The position numbers were made by a program, and so were the translations under genes. From Mesaphorura yosii (Eukaryota; Arthropoda; Collembola; Poduromorpha; Tullbergiidae), in assembly GCA_009869945.1 (NCBI GenBank), contig WIXG01000371.1:1-64000 (forward strand): a stretch of 64,000 nucleotides of DNA, written 5' to 3'. Below the pieces are notes generated by a model. That model was not told where the DNA came from. It ran no database searches and saw nothing but the letters and a program-made list of their open reading frames with translations. Shown piece after piece: positions 21,268 through 32,784 of this stretch (its first letter is position 1; every line of letters begins with the position of its first letter).

Positions 21268-22006
21268 TTATGATTCGCACTTTGGTTCGTCCGACGGTAC
21301 GGCCGGGTACCGCTCCGGATACAAAAGCTCCAAGTATAAATCCGAGTTAAGAAATCGCGGATAAGCATCAACTTCAAGGATGGACTGGATATGTCTTTGA
21401 ACTCCGTCAAACATCGTGTGGGTAGGGGACGTCAGCTTGGACTGGAGCACCAGACGCGTCGCAGAGTCGAGATTCACTTGCTTCGTTGCGTGCGGCTGAA
21501 TAAAGTCGGCAAAGATGGACGCCGCCTTCGCTCCGAGCTTACTCGCTTTTGTCTTGTGGAACTCTTCGACGGCGAGCCAAAATTCGATGTTTTCGTCGCT
21601 GAATTCGCGGCGAAGGAATGCTTTGAAGAGAGATTGCCCGTCTGCGAGAATGGAGAGCCCAAATTAAAAGTAAATCTCGACACATTAATTGCAGGCTTGG
21701 TTGCAGAGAAATGCTGCTTACATTTTGAGGACATCAGATCTCCGAAAGAGATGGACCACTTGGCCGCTTCTTCGGGAGTTGGACGCACGGAGCTGAAGGC
21801 TGATTCCGTGTGGCGGCGAGTGAGAAATCCAAGCCTGCGAGAAAAGGCCAAGGTCATCAGTTACAATCAATTAATTACTGTGAGTCATTCAAATCAAATC
21901 AGCTGACTTACCTGATTCGGTCCTTGCTGATGGCTTCGGAGGGTATTTCGCTCCGTCCATCGCTGTTTGTTCTCCGCAGCCCAGCTTTTGGCTCGTCCAC
22001 GCTCAT
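21268..22006 (-). CDS. Small RGS-domain protein (GTPase accelerator), three exons
   Basis: Exons are 22006-21912, 21834-21722 and 21641-21268. The 77- and 80-bp GT-AG introns close in frame to a 193-residue protein starting MSVDEPKAGLRR. The RGS domain spans about residues 52-178: WSISFGDLMSSKYGQSLFKA (intron 2 splits the Tyr codon), FLRREFSDENIEFWLAVEEF, VNLDSATRLVLQ, TMFDGVQRHI, VDAYPRFLNSDLYLELL. These are the canonical core residues that contact the switch regions of G-alpha and speed GTP hydrolysis. The short N-terminus and lack of other domains resemble the small R4/RZ-type RGS proteins. It is a cytosolic/membrane-associated regulator of GPCR signalling. No single ORF covers it, so it is easily missed without splicing. 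Confidence 0.9.
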
Positions 22007-23388
22007 CGCTTTCGCTGCCGAGTGTCAGAGTCCTGATTTCCTGATTTACTTAGTACGAGTGTGAATGCATCATTCTCAGTTTCCCTTCCCCGTCCCCGTC
22101 TCGTTCCTATCTTAATCACTAATCACTTATTCACTGATATGTGTGTACCTCTGTGCGCCAAGGGCAAGCATCTGTTGGGGTATAAAATTAATATTTACAA
22201 ATATTTAAGCTCGATTTCGATTTCCTAAAGTGGACAGGACAGTGAAGCGACGTGAAGTGAAGTGAAGCTCTTTACGACGAAGTGACGTGAAATGAAGCGG
22301 GAATGCGACGCGTGATACGGGAGTGAAGCGTCCGTCTGACCAAGCGGAGTGGAGGAGCAACCTAAACTGTCAGTTCGTCTCGTCAGTGAAAGCATGGGAT
22401 CGATACTCATCAGACGAGACCAGGCCACGAACGCGGACGCGAATTGCGAGCGAACACTAATAAAAAGATCAATAATTCCAAGTGCACTGGCTTGCCCGCC
22501 TGCCTTTTACGTCTTTGCGAGCACGAATCTCAGCTTGCCTGCTGGTGAATCTTTTCCTTTTACCTGGTCCGCGTCCGCCCGCCTGGCTTTTGGGCAAAAC
22601 AAAAGAGAAGCGAAGCCAGACCCGTGAGAGAAGAGCCAGAGCGACTAAACACTAAAACCATTTCATTTTTATTTGCATTGGGCTTTGATCGTTTCCTTCC
22701 TCTCCTAGAATCGCGAATCGCATCTCTCCTCAAATCTCAAGGCTGATGGTATCTAAATGCTAAATGCTACCAGAACCAAAACCAAAACGCTCTCGCACCT
22801 GGAATAGGAAACCCCAAAACCTGCCCGGTACAGGCTTGGAAGAGAAATTCGAGAAGCTGGCTTGCCCGGCCCAGCTCTGCCATAAAACTAAATGCCAAAC
22901 AGGCTAACTCAAACGCAGCAGCAGGCAAGCTGTGGTTTTGGTTTTGACTTGCCGAATTTGAAGGGAATTTGCTTCGCTGCTGCTCTTCTGAGAATTGCGA
23001 TTTGCGTGAAGGTGAGCGAGTGAATAATTGAATCTTCTCTACATTTTTAATGACCAAACCACCGAGCCCGTGAAAATGGACTATTTTGAGACGCCGAGCC
23101 AGAAATCAATAAATTTGAGCACCTGTTGACCTCTAACTGTCCGACAAGACAGATTGACACTAAAACAATGCGCGAGCAATTTCGCGTCGAACTCCATCCA
23201 AGGCGAAATTGGCAGTACTTTGCAAAAATCACGAAATCGGAAGGTTATGCTCACGCTTTCTCTGAAAATTGTGCACTTTGCACTTTAATTCTTTAATCGT
23301 CGTTAAATTATTTAAGGTTTTCAATTAAGCTTACAGCTAGCTTGAATGCAAAATTGTGATTGAGAATAAGATGCTTTCGGAGTGTCGT
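22007..23388. other. Upstream region of RGS gene and 3' region of UCH-L5
   Basis: No gene seen. Around 22236-22330 the word GTGAAG/GTGAAGTGAAG recurs many times (a degenerate GA-rich repeat) in what should be 5' flanking DNA of the RGS gene. Confidence 0.35.
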
Positions 23389-24666
23389 TTATTTCACACC
23401 GCTTTTCGCCGTCTCGCCCTCCTTCTTCTTCTTGACTGCCCGCTCCTTCGCCTTCTCGTACAGTGGAAGCAGCTGCTTTTGCTCCGCCAGCTCCTTGAGG
23501 AATTGGACAATCAGTGGCAAATAGTTGTGCTTGCGACGAATGTTCTCTAGCCGATACTTTTGGCGTTTGAGGTCCTCGTCGTGAATCTGCTTCTTAAGCT
23601 GGGCAATTTCGGACTTCTTTGCCGGGTCAGACTCGCCGTTGGCGGCAGCGAGGAGCTCGGCGAGCCGCTTCTCAAATTCTTGCTTCCGGTCGCCGACGAC
23701 GGCTAGCAGGCTGAAGTGGATTTCGCCTTCCTGGTACTTGCTGATTCTGTCACGGAGGACGGTGGCTGCATTCGTCGTCCAGTCGGCTCCTGGTGTGACT
23801 GCCCCCAGATCGATGGGGCCGTCACGCAACCCGTCCAGCTCGTACAAGCGTCCATCAATCGGGATGTAGCTCACGAAGTGATAGACGTCTTCGTCCTTGT
23901 CCTTAGCCGACTTTTGGTTATCAAACTCAAAGACTGATTGCCGGGAGAAGGAATTGTGGACACCCCGAATCAATTCGGAGTTGGACAGTGCCAGGCCCTT
24001 CATTGCAGGATCAAATGCACGTGTAAAGTCCTTAAAGTCGGATAACACAGTGCCGACTTCGACGTCCGGGCTTGAGAGATTGAGGAGAATCGATATTATT
24101 GCCTGAAAATAACATTATTACGAATTATAGAGATCATTTGTATTTAAATTCTGCTTACTGTGTTTACAAACTAAGATATAGACTCACCTGCGTCGCACAA
24201 GCATTTTGAATGACTTGTCTTGCGAAGAAAATGTTGTCCAATCGGCTGTCTTGAACAATGGAACCCTGTGAATTACCTCCGAAGTTCATCGTGCCCATCC
24301 ATTTGAAGAGAAATACCAGCCCGTGAACTTTGCTATAAATCAACAAACATTGGCGAACTTAATGATTGAACGCTGAACACAGGATGCTCATCAAATAATC
24401 GTTAAACTCTTCAAGTTAAGCGCTTACCCGAGGCTTTCGAAGCTTTCTGGGTCCAGACTCCAAAGTTCTTCAACCTGCAGTCCTTTGACACCTGCAGAAA
24501 CAGCACAAATTATAGCTCGCCGTCAACTACCCTGCCTTATCAGTAAAGTATTGTATTGTTAATATATATTGAGAATGAGAAAGTGCTTACCGAATTCTTT
24601 GATGAGCTCCGTAAAGACGCCCGGATCACTTTCGATCAGACACCACGAACCGTCAGCTTCGCCCAT
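23389..24666 (-). CDS. UCHL5: Ubiquitin carboxyl-terminal hydrolase L5 (UCH37)
   Basis: Exons are 24666-24591, 24491-24428, 24332-24188 and 24102-23389. The introns of 99, 95 and 85 bp give 332 residues from MGEADGSWCLIESDPG. The peptidase C12 domain is complete: oxyanion Gln86 and catalytic Cys92 in RQVIQNACATQ, His170 in VYHFVSYIP and Asp185 in GRLYELDGL. The C-terminal ULD/KEKE tail (KYRLENIRRKHNYLPLIVQF..., Lys/Glu-rich end) is the part that binds RPN13 at the proteasome or NFRKB in INO80. The enzyme trims ubiquitin chains at the 19S proteasome. The sequence is close to the vertebrate protein throughout. The only difference of note is a Gly/Asn-rich GTMNFGGNSQG loop after FLFKW. Confidence 0.95.
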
Positions 24667-25563
24667 GTCTCGCACTGTAGCAGCAGAATTTAATACTCTT
24701 CAAGGTTAAAGTTAATTACTAGCAATTGGCAAAATGCCAAATGCTGATTAATTATTTTAGCAGAAACTGTGAAAAAGCAAGAAGCCGGAACCTAAATTCA
24801 AAATGCAGAATGACAAGCCGAAAGAGCCGAGCTGATTTTTCCTTTGCGCGTATTCTGGTTTCTGTTTGAATCGCGTAAAATAGCAACGGCATTTCAAGCA
24901 GCAGAGACTACAAGACTTTAGCTTGGAATTGCAGGAATTGGAATTCGACTAAACCAAGCTTCATTTTTAATGAATCGGTGCTCATCCTCGAAACCAGTGA
25001 AATTAATCCAATCGTATTTTACAAATTACAACAATGAACATCTTTTATTCAACTGGATGACGATTCTCCCAAAAATTCAGGCAATAAAAGTACGTATTAA
25101 AATAGACAAAGACAGAATTTCGTAGTACAACATGAAATCTCCGGTTACTTATCAATTAATTTTACTAGCACTAAGCATAATTGCCGGATAAGACACTGAC
25201 ACTGACATAACCCTTCTTCATTACGCAGCAAGTGAGGGCAGGAGAGTAGCGATTGTCGGTCGCATCTGGCCATGCATGGAATTGGAAGGACGAAACACGA
25301 AAGACACCTTGCTTAACAATAATTAACATATTAACATTAACATTAAGAATTTGTAACATAAACTACTGGAAATAAATTAGCGTTGCGTGCTTTACGCGCG
25401 AATTAACCACCATAACATCCTGAAGGCAAGGCATAGAGTGCTAGGAACTTAAATTCTGAATTCGGGAGCTGACGTTGCATTTACACTTGGTGAGACTCGA
25501 GAACATATCGGAAAACTGCTGATAAGAAGATAAGATTGAGCAAATGAGCTCCAGCCACCATTT
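24667..25563. other. Intergenic, no gene seen
   Basis: AT-rich 5' flank of UCH-L5 and 3' flank of the copper-transporter gene. ORFs here are under 65 codons and featureless. Confidence 0.4.
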
Positions 25564-26616
25564 TCAGTGTCCTGCTCTTTGTCGACTCCCGCCTTTATTT
25601 AGCACCAGCGTACTGCTGTCTCCATCCTCGTCTTCATCGACAGCGACTGACGAAGTCTTGACTTGTGACATGGCCCCATATCCGATTCCTCCTGCATCAG
25701 CATCACTCGCATGGCTGCTACTACAACTATTCGACGCCGACGCCAGGAGTGGTCCTTCAGGCCCCACGCTGTCTTCTCGAGGATTAAGCCCTCGACCTCC
25801 ACCACCACGGCTGCTTGGCCTTGTCGGCCCCACGCCAGAGCCAGCGCCTGGGCGATCTCCTCCGCCACCGCCGTCGACTTCCCCTTCTTCGGCGCAGCAA
25901 TCGATGACCGTGATGCGTTTGTGTGTTGCGAGGTGATCCAGCCTCCTGAACGTTCCAAACATGAGATAGCCAATCCCAACCCCCGCCGTGACACTGACGA
26001 AGATCCAGACATTGAATGTCATCACGGCAAGCATGAGCAAGTAGCCAATTGTGATGTACACCATGTGGAGCAACGTTGCGAGCAACAAGTCTTCCACTCG
26101 AACACGGACGTTCGAGATTGGAGCTTGCTGTTGTGGGACAAGGGCACTGCTTGGGCCGGGCTCAGGGTCTGGATCAAGACTCTGGGTCTGGCTCGCGCTG
26201 GGCGCGTCACCACCTTGTCCAATGGTGTCAACATCGTCGTCGATTGGGCTCCTTTTGTTGATGTTGACGTACCGAATTGAGTCGCAGCGTTTGGTGCTGC
26301 CGCCGCCACTGCCACCGCTGCCCCGTCGGTCGCGTTTACGACGTTGAACACCGACCGATGTGGGAGTGGACGGTTGCAGCTGCTGCTGTTGGTATTGGTA
26401 GATCAATGATTGCTTCCGCGTATCCACAAACCGGTTCAGGAAGAAATCCCTCACTTGCCGAAGCCCCTCGTACAGGATGGATATGCTGGCAATGCCGATC
26501 AGGACACCAATGAAGCCCCCGAGCGAAGTAACGGTGAACCCCTTGAATAGCAGGTCAATCAGCTCGGAGCTGGAGTAGAAAGCATTCTCCATCGACATGG
26601 ACTGAGCTTCAGCCAT
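25564..26616 (-). CDS. Ctr-family copper transporter with long loop and tail
   Basis: A 350-residue ORF starts at ATG 26616 (MAEAQSMSMENAFYSSS). TM1 spans about 30-48 (FTVTSLGGFIGVLIGIAS, then ILYEGLR, the family's post-TM1 signature). TM2 carries the copper-selectivity MxxxM as MLAVM (195-199) after LLHMVYITIGYLL. TM3 has the GxxxG-type packing motif GVGIG (212-216). Ctr proteins form trimers that take Cu(I) across the plasma or endosomal membrane. Unusual points: the Met-rich ectodomain is reduced to a short start with only MSM. The cytosolic loop is about 120 residues (polyGln, GlySer and basic runs). The C-terminal tail is Gly/Ser/Asp-rich and lacks the usual terminal HCH. It could be a low-affinity or intracellular Ctr2-like form. 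Confidence 0.8.
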   Translation of the reverse strand: MAEAQSMSMENAFYSSSELIDLLFKGFTVTSLGGFIGVLIGIASISILYEGLRQVRDFFLNRFVDTRKQSLIYQYQQQQLQPSTPTSVGVQRRKRDRRGSGGSGGGSTKRCDSIRYVNINKRSPIDDDVDTIGQGGDAPSASQTQSLDPDPEPGPSSALVPQQQAPISNVRVRVEDLLLATLLHMVYITIGYLLMLAVMTFNVWIFVSVTAGVGIGYLMFGTFRRLDHLATHKRITVIDCCAEEGEVDGGGGGDRPGAGSGVGPTRPSSRGGGGRGLNPREDSVGPEGPLLASASNSCSSSHASDADAGGIGYGAMSQVKTSSVAVDEDEDGDSSTLVLNKGGSRQRAGH

Positions 26617-28307
26617 CTTGGACAGGAATTCTGGCGTTGCTGATTAGATGGAGGAATTAATCAAAATTCATCCGAGGCCAATCAGGAAGGAACTATGAAA
26701 AGAAAAAAATCAATGATTAAATGCCGAATCTCGAATTTAGCTACTTAATAACTTATACAATCAGTAAACCGGCTTATTCACCTTATAATCAGTGATGTAT
26801 CCAGTAATCCACTAAAAGTTGTCCATTCCGCGGCTCCCCCGTGATAAAGCCAAGTGTGCCGACCACGACCAAAATTACAGGGCGCAGTTAACCTTAACTT
26901 ACTGCTGCACTACACTCATCACATATTGTGAAATTCCCATCCTTAGTTTAATCGAATCCTGTCCATTTCTTCATTGAGGAGGGATTTAGATTTAGGCACT
27001 TGTTCAACAACTGCACCTGCTCTTCTGCTGCTACTGGAGTTAGCACCACCACTACGCAAGAAATTGATTAATATACTGATGACGACCTTTCCTACTGCTA
27101 CACTATGCTGTCGCTGATAAGAAGGCACGATCACGGCACGCCTATGCTATGCTGTGGGAAAAGAACCAGATCACATCACACTTGTGTCAATATCAACACA
27201 ATAATACAAATTATAACCTAGAGCTGATTATGATTATGATTATGCACACAATTAATGCATACAGCTAGGACTAGGACAGAGCCTAACTTACCAAATTACG
27301 TGCAATGGCTACAAACGCACTGCACTGCTGATGGAATTTGATGATCAATCATAATAATCTACTCCACTTGCGGTCGTATGAATTGCATGATAATTGTATT
27401 GAGCCGGGCGACGACTGCGTGATCGCGATCCTCATGGTTCGATTCATCTTGCGTTCGCCCAAGCGCTGCGAAACAAAGAAACAATGCTTATGCTTAAATT
27501 CTTAGCATTTTAGCATAGAGCAGTCAAATGATATTAAGATTAGCTATAATTACCTGTTACATGTTGTCTTGTCTTGTCGCTTCTTCTTCTTCGCACTGCG
27601 CTGGTCGTGTTCGTGTTCTTCGATTCGCCCGCCCACACAATGACAGCGACTGACAATGCGCAGGTGGCCAGGTGGAGGAAGATTATTTTAAGACAAGCAC
27701 AGCACTGTAGAAGTACAAAGCAAATAGCCCCAAGCACAATTGTCAATTAGCGTGTAATTATGACTACGACGATTCAAGTCCCTCTTCAACTTCAACGTGC
27801 AGTACAGCAAGCAGCAAGCCTGTACACCTGCACGTCTTCGTCTTCGTCTGAACGTCTTCATCTTCTTCTTCATGGAAAAGGACCACCGATGAACACTGCT
27901 GCGACTGCACCGCAGAAACAGAAACGGAATCACACGAAGGAGAAAGGAACTGCGTAATGGTAATGGTTTCTGGACCCTAAATCATAGTACACCTGTAATA
28001 AAATCTCGGCCTGGTCTTCTGTTCTGCTCTTTCTTCGCCTTCAGTTGAGTGTTTTAAGAATTCTTCTTCATTCCACCCTGGAATGCTGCTTTTTGCGTTT
28101 CTCTCGTGTGTTTTCTTTTCCGTCAACCGCACTTATTCAGGAATTTGACCATGAAAAAAGCTGAAACCTGAAGCCGAAAAGGGCAGAAACTGAACCTGAA
28201 TCCCAACGTGCCTTTTTAACTAGTACAGTGTTCAATTTGTGCCAATCGTGCCAAAGGGACCAGTTTTAGTGACATGACAAGTAATTAAGTGCCAATTTGA
28301 AGAAACC
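26617..28307. other. Non-coding interval between divergent Ctr and BMP genes
   Basis: The two genes are transcribed away from each other, so this 1.7 kb should carry both promoters and 5' UTRs. No coding exon is supported. ORFs at 26943-27134 and 27540-27933 are low-complexity. TTATGATTATGATTATG-type and CTTCGTCTTCGTC simple repeats occur at about 27228 and 27833. Confidence 0.4.
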
Positions 28308-29930
28308 ATGCACGCTCACGCTGCAATCAAAGACTTGATTTTGCTTTTGCGCTTATCAGCGTTCTTCTTGACCTGCGTCCAATTCTCGATCGCTTCGCGA
28401 ACCCCATCTGGCCTGTACCACGACGATGGGCACGGCCACACCGTCCTCACCCAGAAATTCAGCAAGAAGGACGTACGGGAGATCAGCCACGACATTCTCA
28501 GCATTATGGGGCTTCACCACCGCCCGCATCCGAACTTGATCGACGCCCGATCGCCTGGCTCGCAATTCCTTTGGGAAGTGTACAACTCAATTTCACGACA
28601 GGACGCTGATCGCGGGGTTGACCTCCGAAATTGGAAGGAACGGCCAAGCAGCAGCTCGTCGGAGGAAGAGAACTCTGACTTTGACTCTGGCAGCCTGCGC
28701 CCGGCCAAGAATTTGACATGGAGCCAGTTCAATATTAACCAAGCTGAAATTGATGCGATTACTCAAGCTGATTCAATCGTAAGCTTCACGAACCGCGGTC
28801 ACCGCTTCTCCAGGACTCTGCTTCGAGGCTACGAAGAGGAAAAACAGTTTTGGTTTGACGTCAGTGAAGTTTCTGACTTGGAGTCATTCGTCCTGGGCGC
28901 CGAACTCCGGCTCTGGAAGCGGACACTCATGAACCCACGAAAAAAGGCGGCCGTCAGCAGCGTGGAGGAGCCCGACCTCGAGGCGGGCCAAATTCTGCGG
29001 ATTGCGATCAAGCAAATTGTACCGGATGAATTGCAGGAGTAAGCAACTAGCAGTAAAATTTAAAAAACGCAATTAGTCTTAATTTACTGTACGTTTCAGG
29101 TCCTTTGAGGAGGTTGAACTGGACGAAATTGTCGTCGCGAAATGGGAACAAGGCTGGCTCCGCCTGAATGTGACTCCTGCCTTCCGAAATTGGGTCACGC
29201 ACCCGAATGAGAACTTTGGGCTCGTGCTGACCATCAAAACTGCGGATGACGGTATGTTTTCACGGTTTCAGGCTTCTTTTAGCTTCATGTAATGGATTCT
29301 AATACGCTTTGATTTGACCCGCCAGGAAAAGAAGTACCGATGCACGCCAGCGGCCTAGCCACAATTCTCGAGAGCGAAGAGCACCAGCCGTTCCTCGTCT
29401 CTTTCCTGAACACGATTGGGACAGGACGTGCAAATTCGCTCAATTCCAAACCAGGAGCAGGCACCAAATCTCGTCGGCGCGTTATCCGCTCTCCGGACAG
29501 CACGCCAGGCAGCAGTGGAAGCTCCACGACGAAGGCACCGGGACGGGGTCGGAAGAAATCCCGCAAGCAGGGGCAGGGCAACTCCTTCGACTTCCACGGA
29601 GCGCTGTACAAAGACCGGAGTTGTCAGATGGGAATGCTGTACGTCAACTTTGAGGATTTGGGGTGGAAGGATTGGGTCATCGCTCCAGACGGGTTCATCG
29701 CATACTACTGTCATGGAGAATGTTCTTTTCCCCTCACCGCCTCGATGAACGCGACCAATCACGCGATTGTGTCAACGCTCGTGCACACGTACTACCCGCT
29801 CGAGTACCCGCGTGCGTCCTGCGCCCCCATCAAGCTCGGCTCCATTTCCATGCTTTACTACGACGATAACTCGAATGTGACCGTGAAGAAATACAAGGAC
29901 ATGGTCATCAAGTCGTGTGGATGTAAATAA
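28308..29930 (+). CDS. BMP5-8/glass bottom boat-type TGF-beta ligand lacking the fourth cysteine
   Basis: Exons are 28308-29038, 29100-29251 and 29326-29930. The introns of 61 and 74 bp give 495 residues. The signal peptide is within 1-32 ([20 protein letters not shown]). The prodomain carries the TGF-beta propeptide pattern ([42 protein letters not shown]). Candidate furin sites are RRRVIR (344-349) and the basic GRGRKKSRK. The mature knot has Cys394, 423, 427, 460, 492 and 494, the motifs [18 protein letters not shown] and [14 protein letters not shown] (N-glycosylation site), and ends SCGCK. It is most like the BMP5/6/7/8-60A group. Where relatives have a Cys-Cys pair it has Ser459-Cys460. 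The cysteine that makes the interchain disulfide is therefore missing. Confidence 0.93.
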
Positions 29931-30166
29931 GCAGCTTAAGCAAAGACGTTAACGTTAAGCCATGATGCTGATAATGCATTAGCCAAACAGTGACAAACTG
30001 TAAATTTTGTGCCAGTACCACAATTTTTGACTTCTGACAAGCTTTTCTTATCGATAAGACTGTAAATCACTGATTACAATAGAAACTGCACTGTTCACGT
30101 TTATTTTAGTGCTAAAACTTAAAAATTGCATTACGCATTGCATAAAAGAGATTTCAAATTGCATGA

Positions 30167-30633
30167 TTAGCCTGCCTTGTTAAAACTCCACGCCCGAACT
30201 TCATCTGGGTCCATACCGCTCGTGTTGGGCGCGGGATTGACTGGACTTGGGTCGTAGCCGAGTTCGGCGAGCGTGTTGAAGAAGGGGCTCACATCATGGA
30301 ATTGATCTTGGCTGCCGGGTTCAAAGTCGACGAGCGCTGACTCACCAACCGTCCACGCTCGTGTGACGCTCCGCCGGAGGCGGTCGTACTTCGTCTTGAC
30401 GGCGTCCCGCTCCTGCTCGCTGAGTCCAACGATTTCCAGGACCCAGCTCGGTTCATTCGAGTAGTCAATCTCGTGTTTGGCGAGCACGTCGGATAGATCT
30501 TGCTTGAAATACAGTCTGGAACGCACAATTACGAAGCCCTTAATTTTAATTTGCACTGCTGCCATGCAATGAGGCTCAATTAACTAAATTGTAATCAGTG
30601 ATTGACTTACAATACTTTAACGGTGGCTCCCAT
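30167..30633 (-). CDS. Small unrecognised protein, 123 residues, two exons
   Basis: Exon 1 is 30633-30611 (MGATVKV + 2 nt) and exon 2 is 30515-30167. A 95-bp GT-AG intron joins them in frame. Exon 2 begins LYFKQDLSDVLAKHEIDY and continues with EIVGLSEQERDAVKTKYDRL and SPFFNTLAELGYDPSPVNP. The start MGATVKVLLYFKQ looks like a beta strand opening a small alpha/beta domain. I do not recognise the family. No signal peptide or membrane segment is present, so it is probably cytosolic. It is convergent with the BMP gene, with 236 bp between their stop codons. A longer 132-residue single-exon ORF from 30565 is possible, but the splice gives the better N-terminus. Confidence 0.6.
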
Positions 30634-31519
30634 CGTCCGGTCTTTCGTCTTTCTTTGTCCAGCAGCAACCTGAAGACAATTCCAGTTCGTAAATTCACAA
30701 GGAGTCACAAATGCCAAATGGCCAAATCCGGTCTGCTCTGTCACGTCAACTGACTGCTGAACACGAGCACCTGTGTTGCATTTGCATGTTCGCGCATCGC
30801 ATCGCATCCCGAAGCATTAGCATTAGCATTATTCTTATTACGTACGTGACAGGCAGGCGGACGGACATGGGATAAGGAAAAGAGGGCATAAATTAACTAT
30901 TGATAACTTGCTAATCCTGTTTACTTCGTGCTCGCTCGCTATCGCTTTGCGTTGCGATTACACAAGTCGTAAATCGAACACGGAGACGACACAAAAGAAG
31001 CCAAATGACAAAAGACAAATGAAAAACGAATGGCACAATGTGCAGGTTCGCATTTTTACGAAATACCTTATTTGTTTATCTTATCATTGAACAACCGAAG
31101 TGATTGGACGCGAAGAGCAGAGCGGATTTGTTTCCAACTTCAACCGCGCGCGCGACTCGGTTGAATTCTCGATCTTCGTCCTTTAATTGACTGAATCTTG
31201 GCAAATCTTTATACGCAAGACGTAATGTACAATTTTCTTAGTGACTTAATGATTTGCCAGTATTTTTGTATTTTATACCGTTTAGTGAGTTGACTTGTAA
31301 AGTTATTTCGTTATTTGAAAGAGTAAAGCCCATCACCAACCTTGGCGCTTGGGATTTTGTGCCACGGCGGAAATTGTGGTCCAAAAACCCACAATGGCAT
31401 AGGACTCAAGTTTTGGAATTTTGCACTGCAAGCAACTGCAAAGTGGAGCAAGAAAATTTGACTTCAGCACTGCAGTTGCGCCATCCGACCGAAGATTAGC
31501 TCAGCATTTTTGCATTTTG
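30634..31519. other. Intergenic, no gene seen
   Basis: Contains a GCATTAGCATTAGC simple repeat near 30817. No coding exon is supported. Confidence 0.4.
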
Positions 31520-32200
31520 ATGGGCAACGGCAAAGTGTGTCCAACTTCCACCTGCTCCCTCTCCCTCCAGACCACATCAATTGTCGTGGCGGTGCTGCAA
31601 TTTGTAAGTCAAGGAGTCTTCTATCTTCTTGCTAAGTTTTGAGCCGGCATTATCGTAATTCTTTTAGGACCGTCACCCATGAGAGAAAGAAAAAGTTTCG
31701 TGAAAACAGGATTGAATGCTGAACCTGATTGTGATAAAACCTTAATATTGCCGAATTTTGAATTGTAGGTACTGTCCTTGAGTATCGATACAACCGTCTT
31801 GCTGGTATTCTGGCTCACGACCGTCCAGAGAGACTGGGACTGGATCATCGTCCTGATTTCCTGCGTCGTACAGATCCCGCTCGGGCTTCTCCTCACCTTC
31901 TCTGCCTCCAAACGCTACCTACGGGGGATCGTCCTCTGGATAAATGCCACTTCGGCCCTAGTCACGCTTCAGATCGTTCTTTTCATCGTGAATTTCCTCA
32001 TTGGTCTCGTAGGACCTCCGTTCTTCGTCGGGCTTGGGGACATTGTATTTAACGTCTACGCAATTGGGAAGGTGCACCAATTCAAGCAGGAAATGGCGAC
32101 CAAGACCGGACCCGAACTTGGACTTGGAACTGATAGCTCCAGCAACTTAGCATATCGAATTTTAGGAGCAACGACCCTTGATCTGACTTATAGTTTGTAA
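31520..32200 (+). CDS. Small tetraspan-like membrane protein, two exons
   Basis: Exon 1 is 31520-31603 and exon 2 is 31769-32200. The 165-bp intron (GTAAGT...TGTAG) joins them at phase 0 to give 171 residues. It starts MGNGKVCPTSTCSLSLQT, a short cytosolic leader with two Cys. Three to four membrane spans follow: SIVVAVLQFVLSLS with TTVLLVFWL, WIIVLISCVVQIPLGLLL, and ALVTLQIVLFIVNFLIGLV. The tail is hydrophilic. The layout matches small arthropod four-span proteins (DUF4728/MARVEL-like). There is no catalytic motif. It lies upstream of, and in the same direction as, the receptor-like gene at 32785. Confidence 0.65.
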
Positions 32201-32784
32201 ATTCGCGCCTTCGCCATCGCTCTACTGCCATTTTCTTTGGAATGGATTTTGGAATACTTCCTGTGACGCAAGGAATTTGTTTTAAATAATAACTTTTTAC
32301 TTGCTTTAATAATGAATTACGTTTACTCATTGCTTATTGTCCAGTGATACGAAATTTTTACGGGTTGTCCCAAAATTGACACCAAAATGGATGATTAATG
32401 GTGATTATTTTTGAAAGTTTTTGCAATTCAGCTCGGCATTCCACTATAAGCTTTCGAAGAAAGCTTGGAAAATGTTGCCAGTTTGCGAGTCCAACTCATT
32501 CGTTATGAATTTGTTTTGGGTCAAATTTCATTATTCATTGTTTTGGACCGGAATGAATGGCATTTATTCCGAAAGTAGAACCCGATACTCGAGAAGGCAA
32601 AATTTCGCGAGTCGACTTTATTTCTTTGAATTATTTACACCAACAAATTCAATTCGACATGGACAGTCGAAAGTTGAAAGCGAAGGTTTCGCCGAAGTTC
32701 ATGTCCGGAGTTTCAGTTGAACTCTTTTGATATCCCCCACCAGAAGTGACTGAATTCCTTCTCGGAGGGACTGAAACCGAAATC
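32201..32784. other. Short intergenic region, leader of receptor-like gene
   Basis: No gene seen. It contains the 3' UTR of the tetraspan-like gene and the presumed 5' UTR of the next gene, which opens with an in-frame non-ATG stretch from 32746. Confidence 0.4.

Noticed and set aside
32746-32784. Upstream extension of the receptor ORF to 32746
   Set aside because: The first codon there is GTG; a eukaryotic start is better placed at the ATG at 32785.
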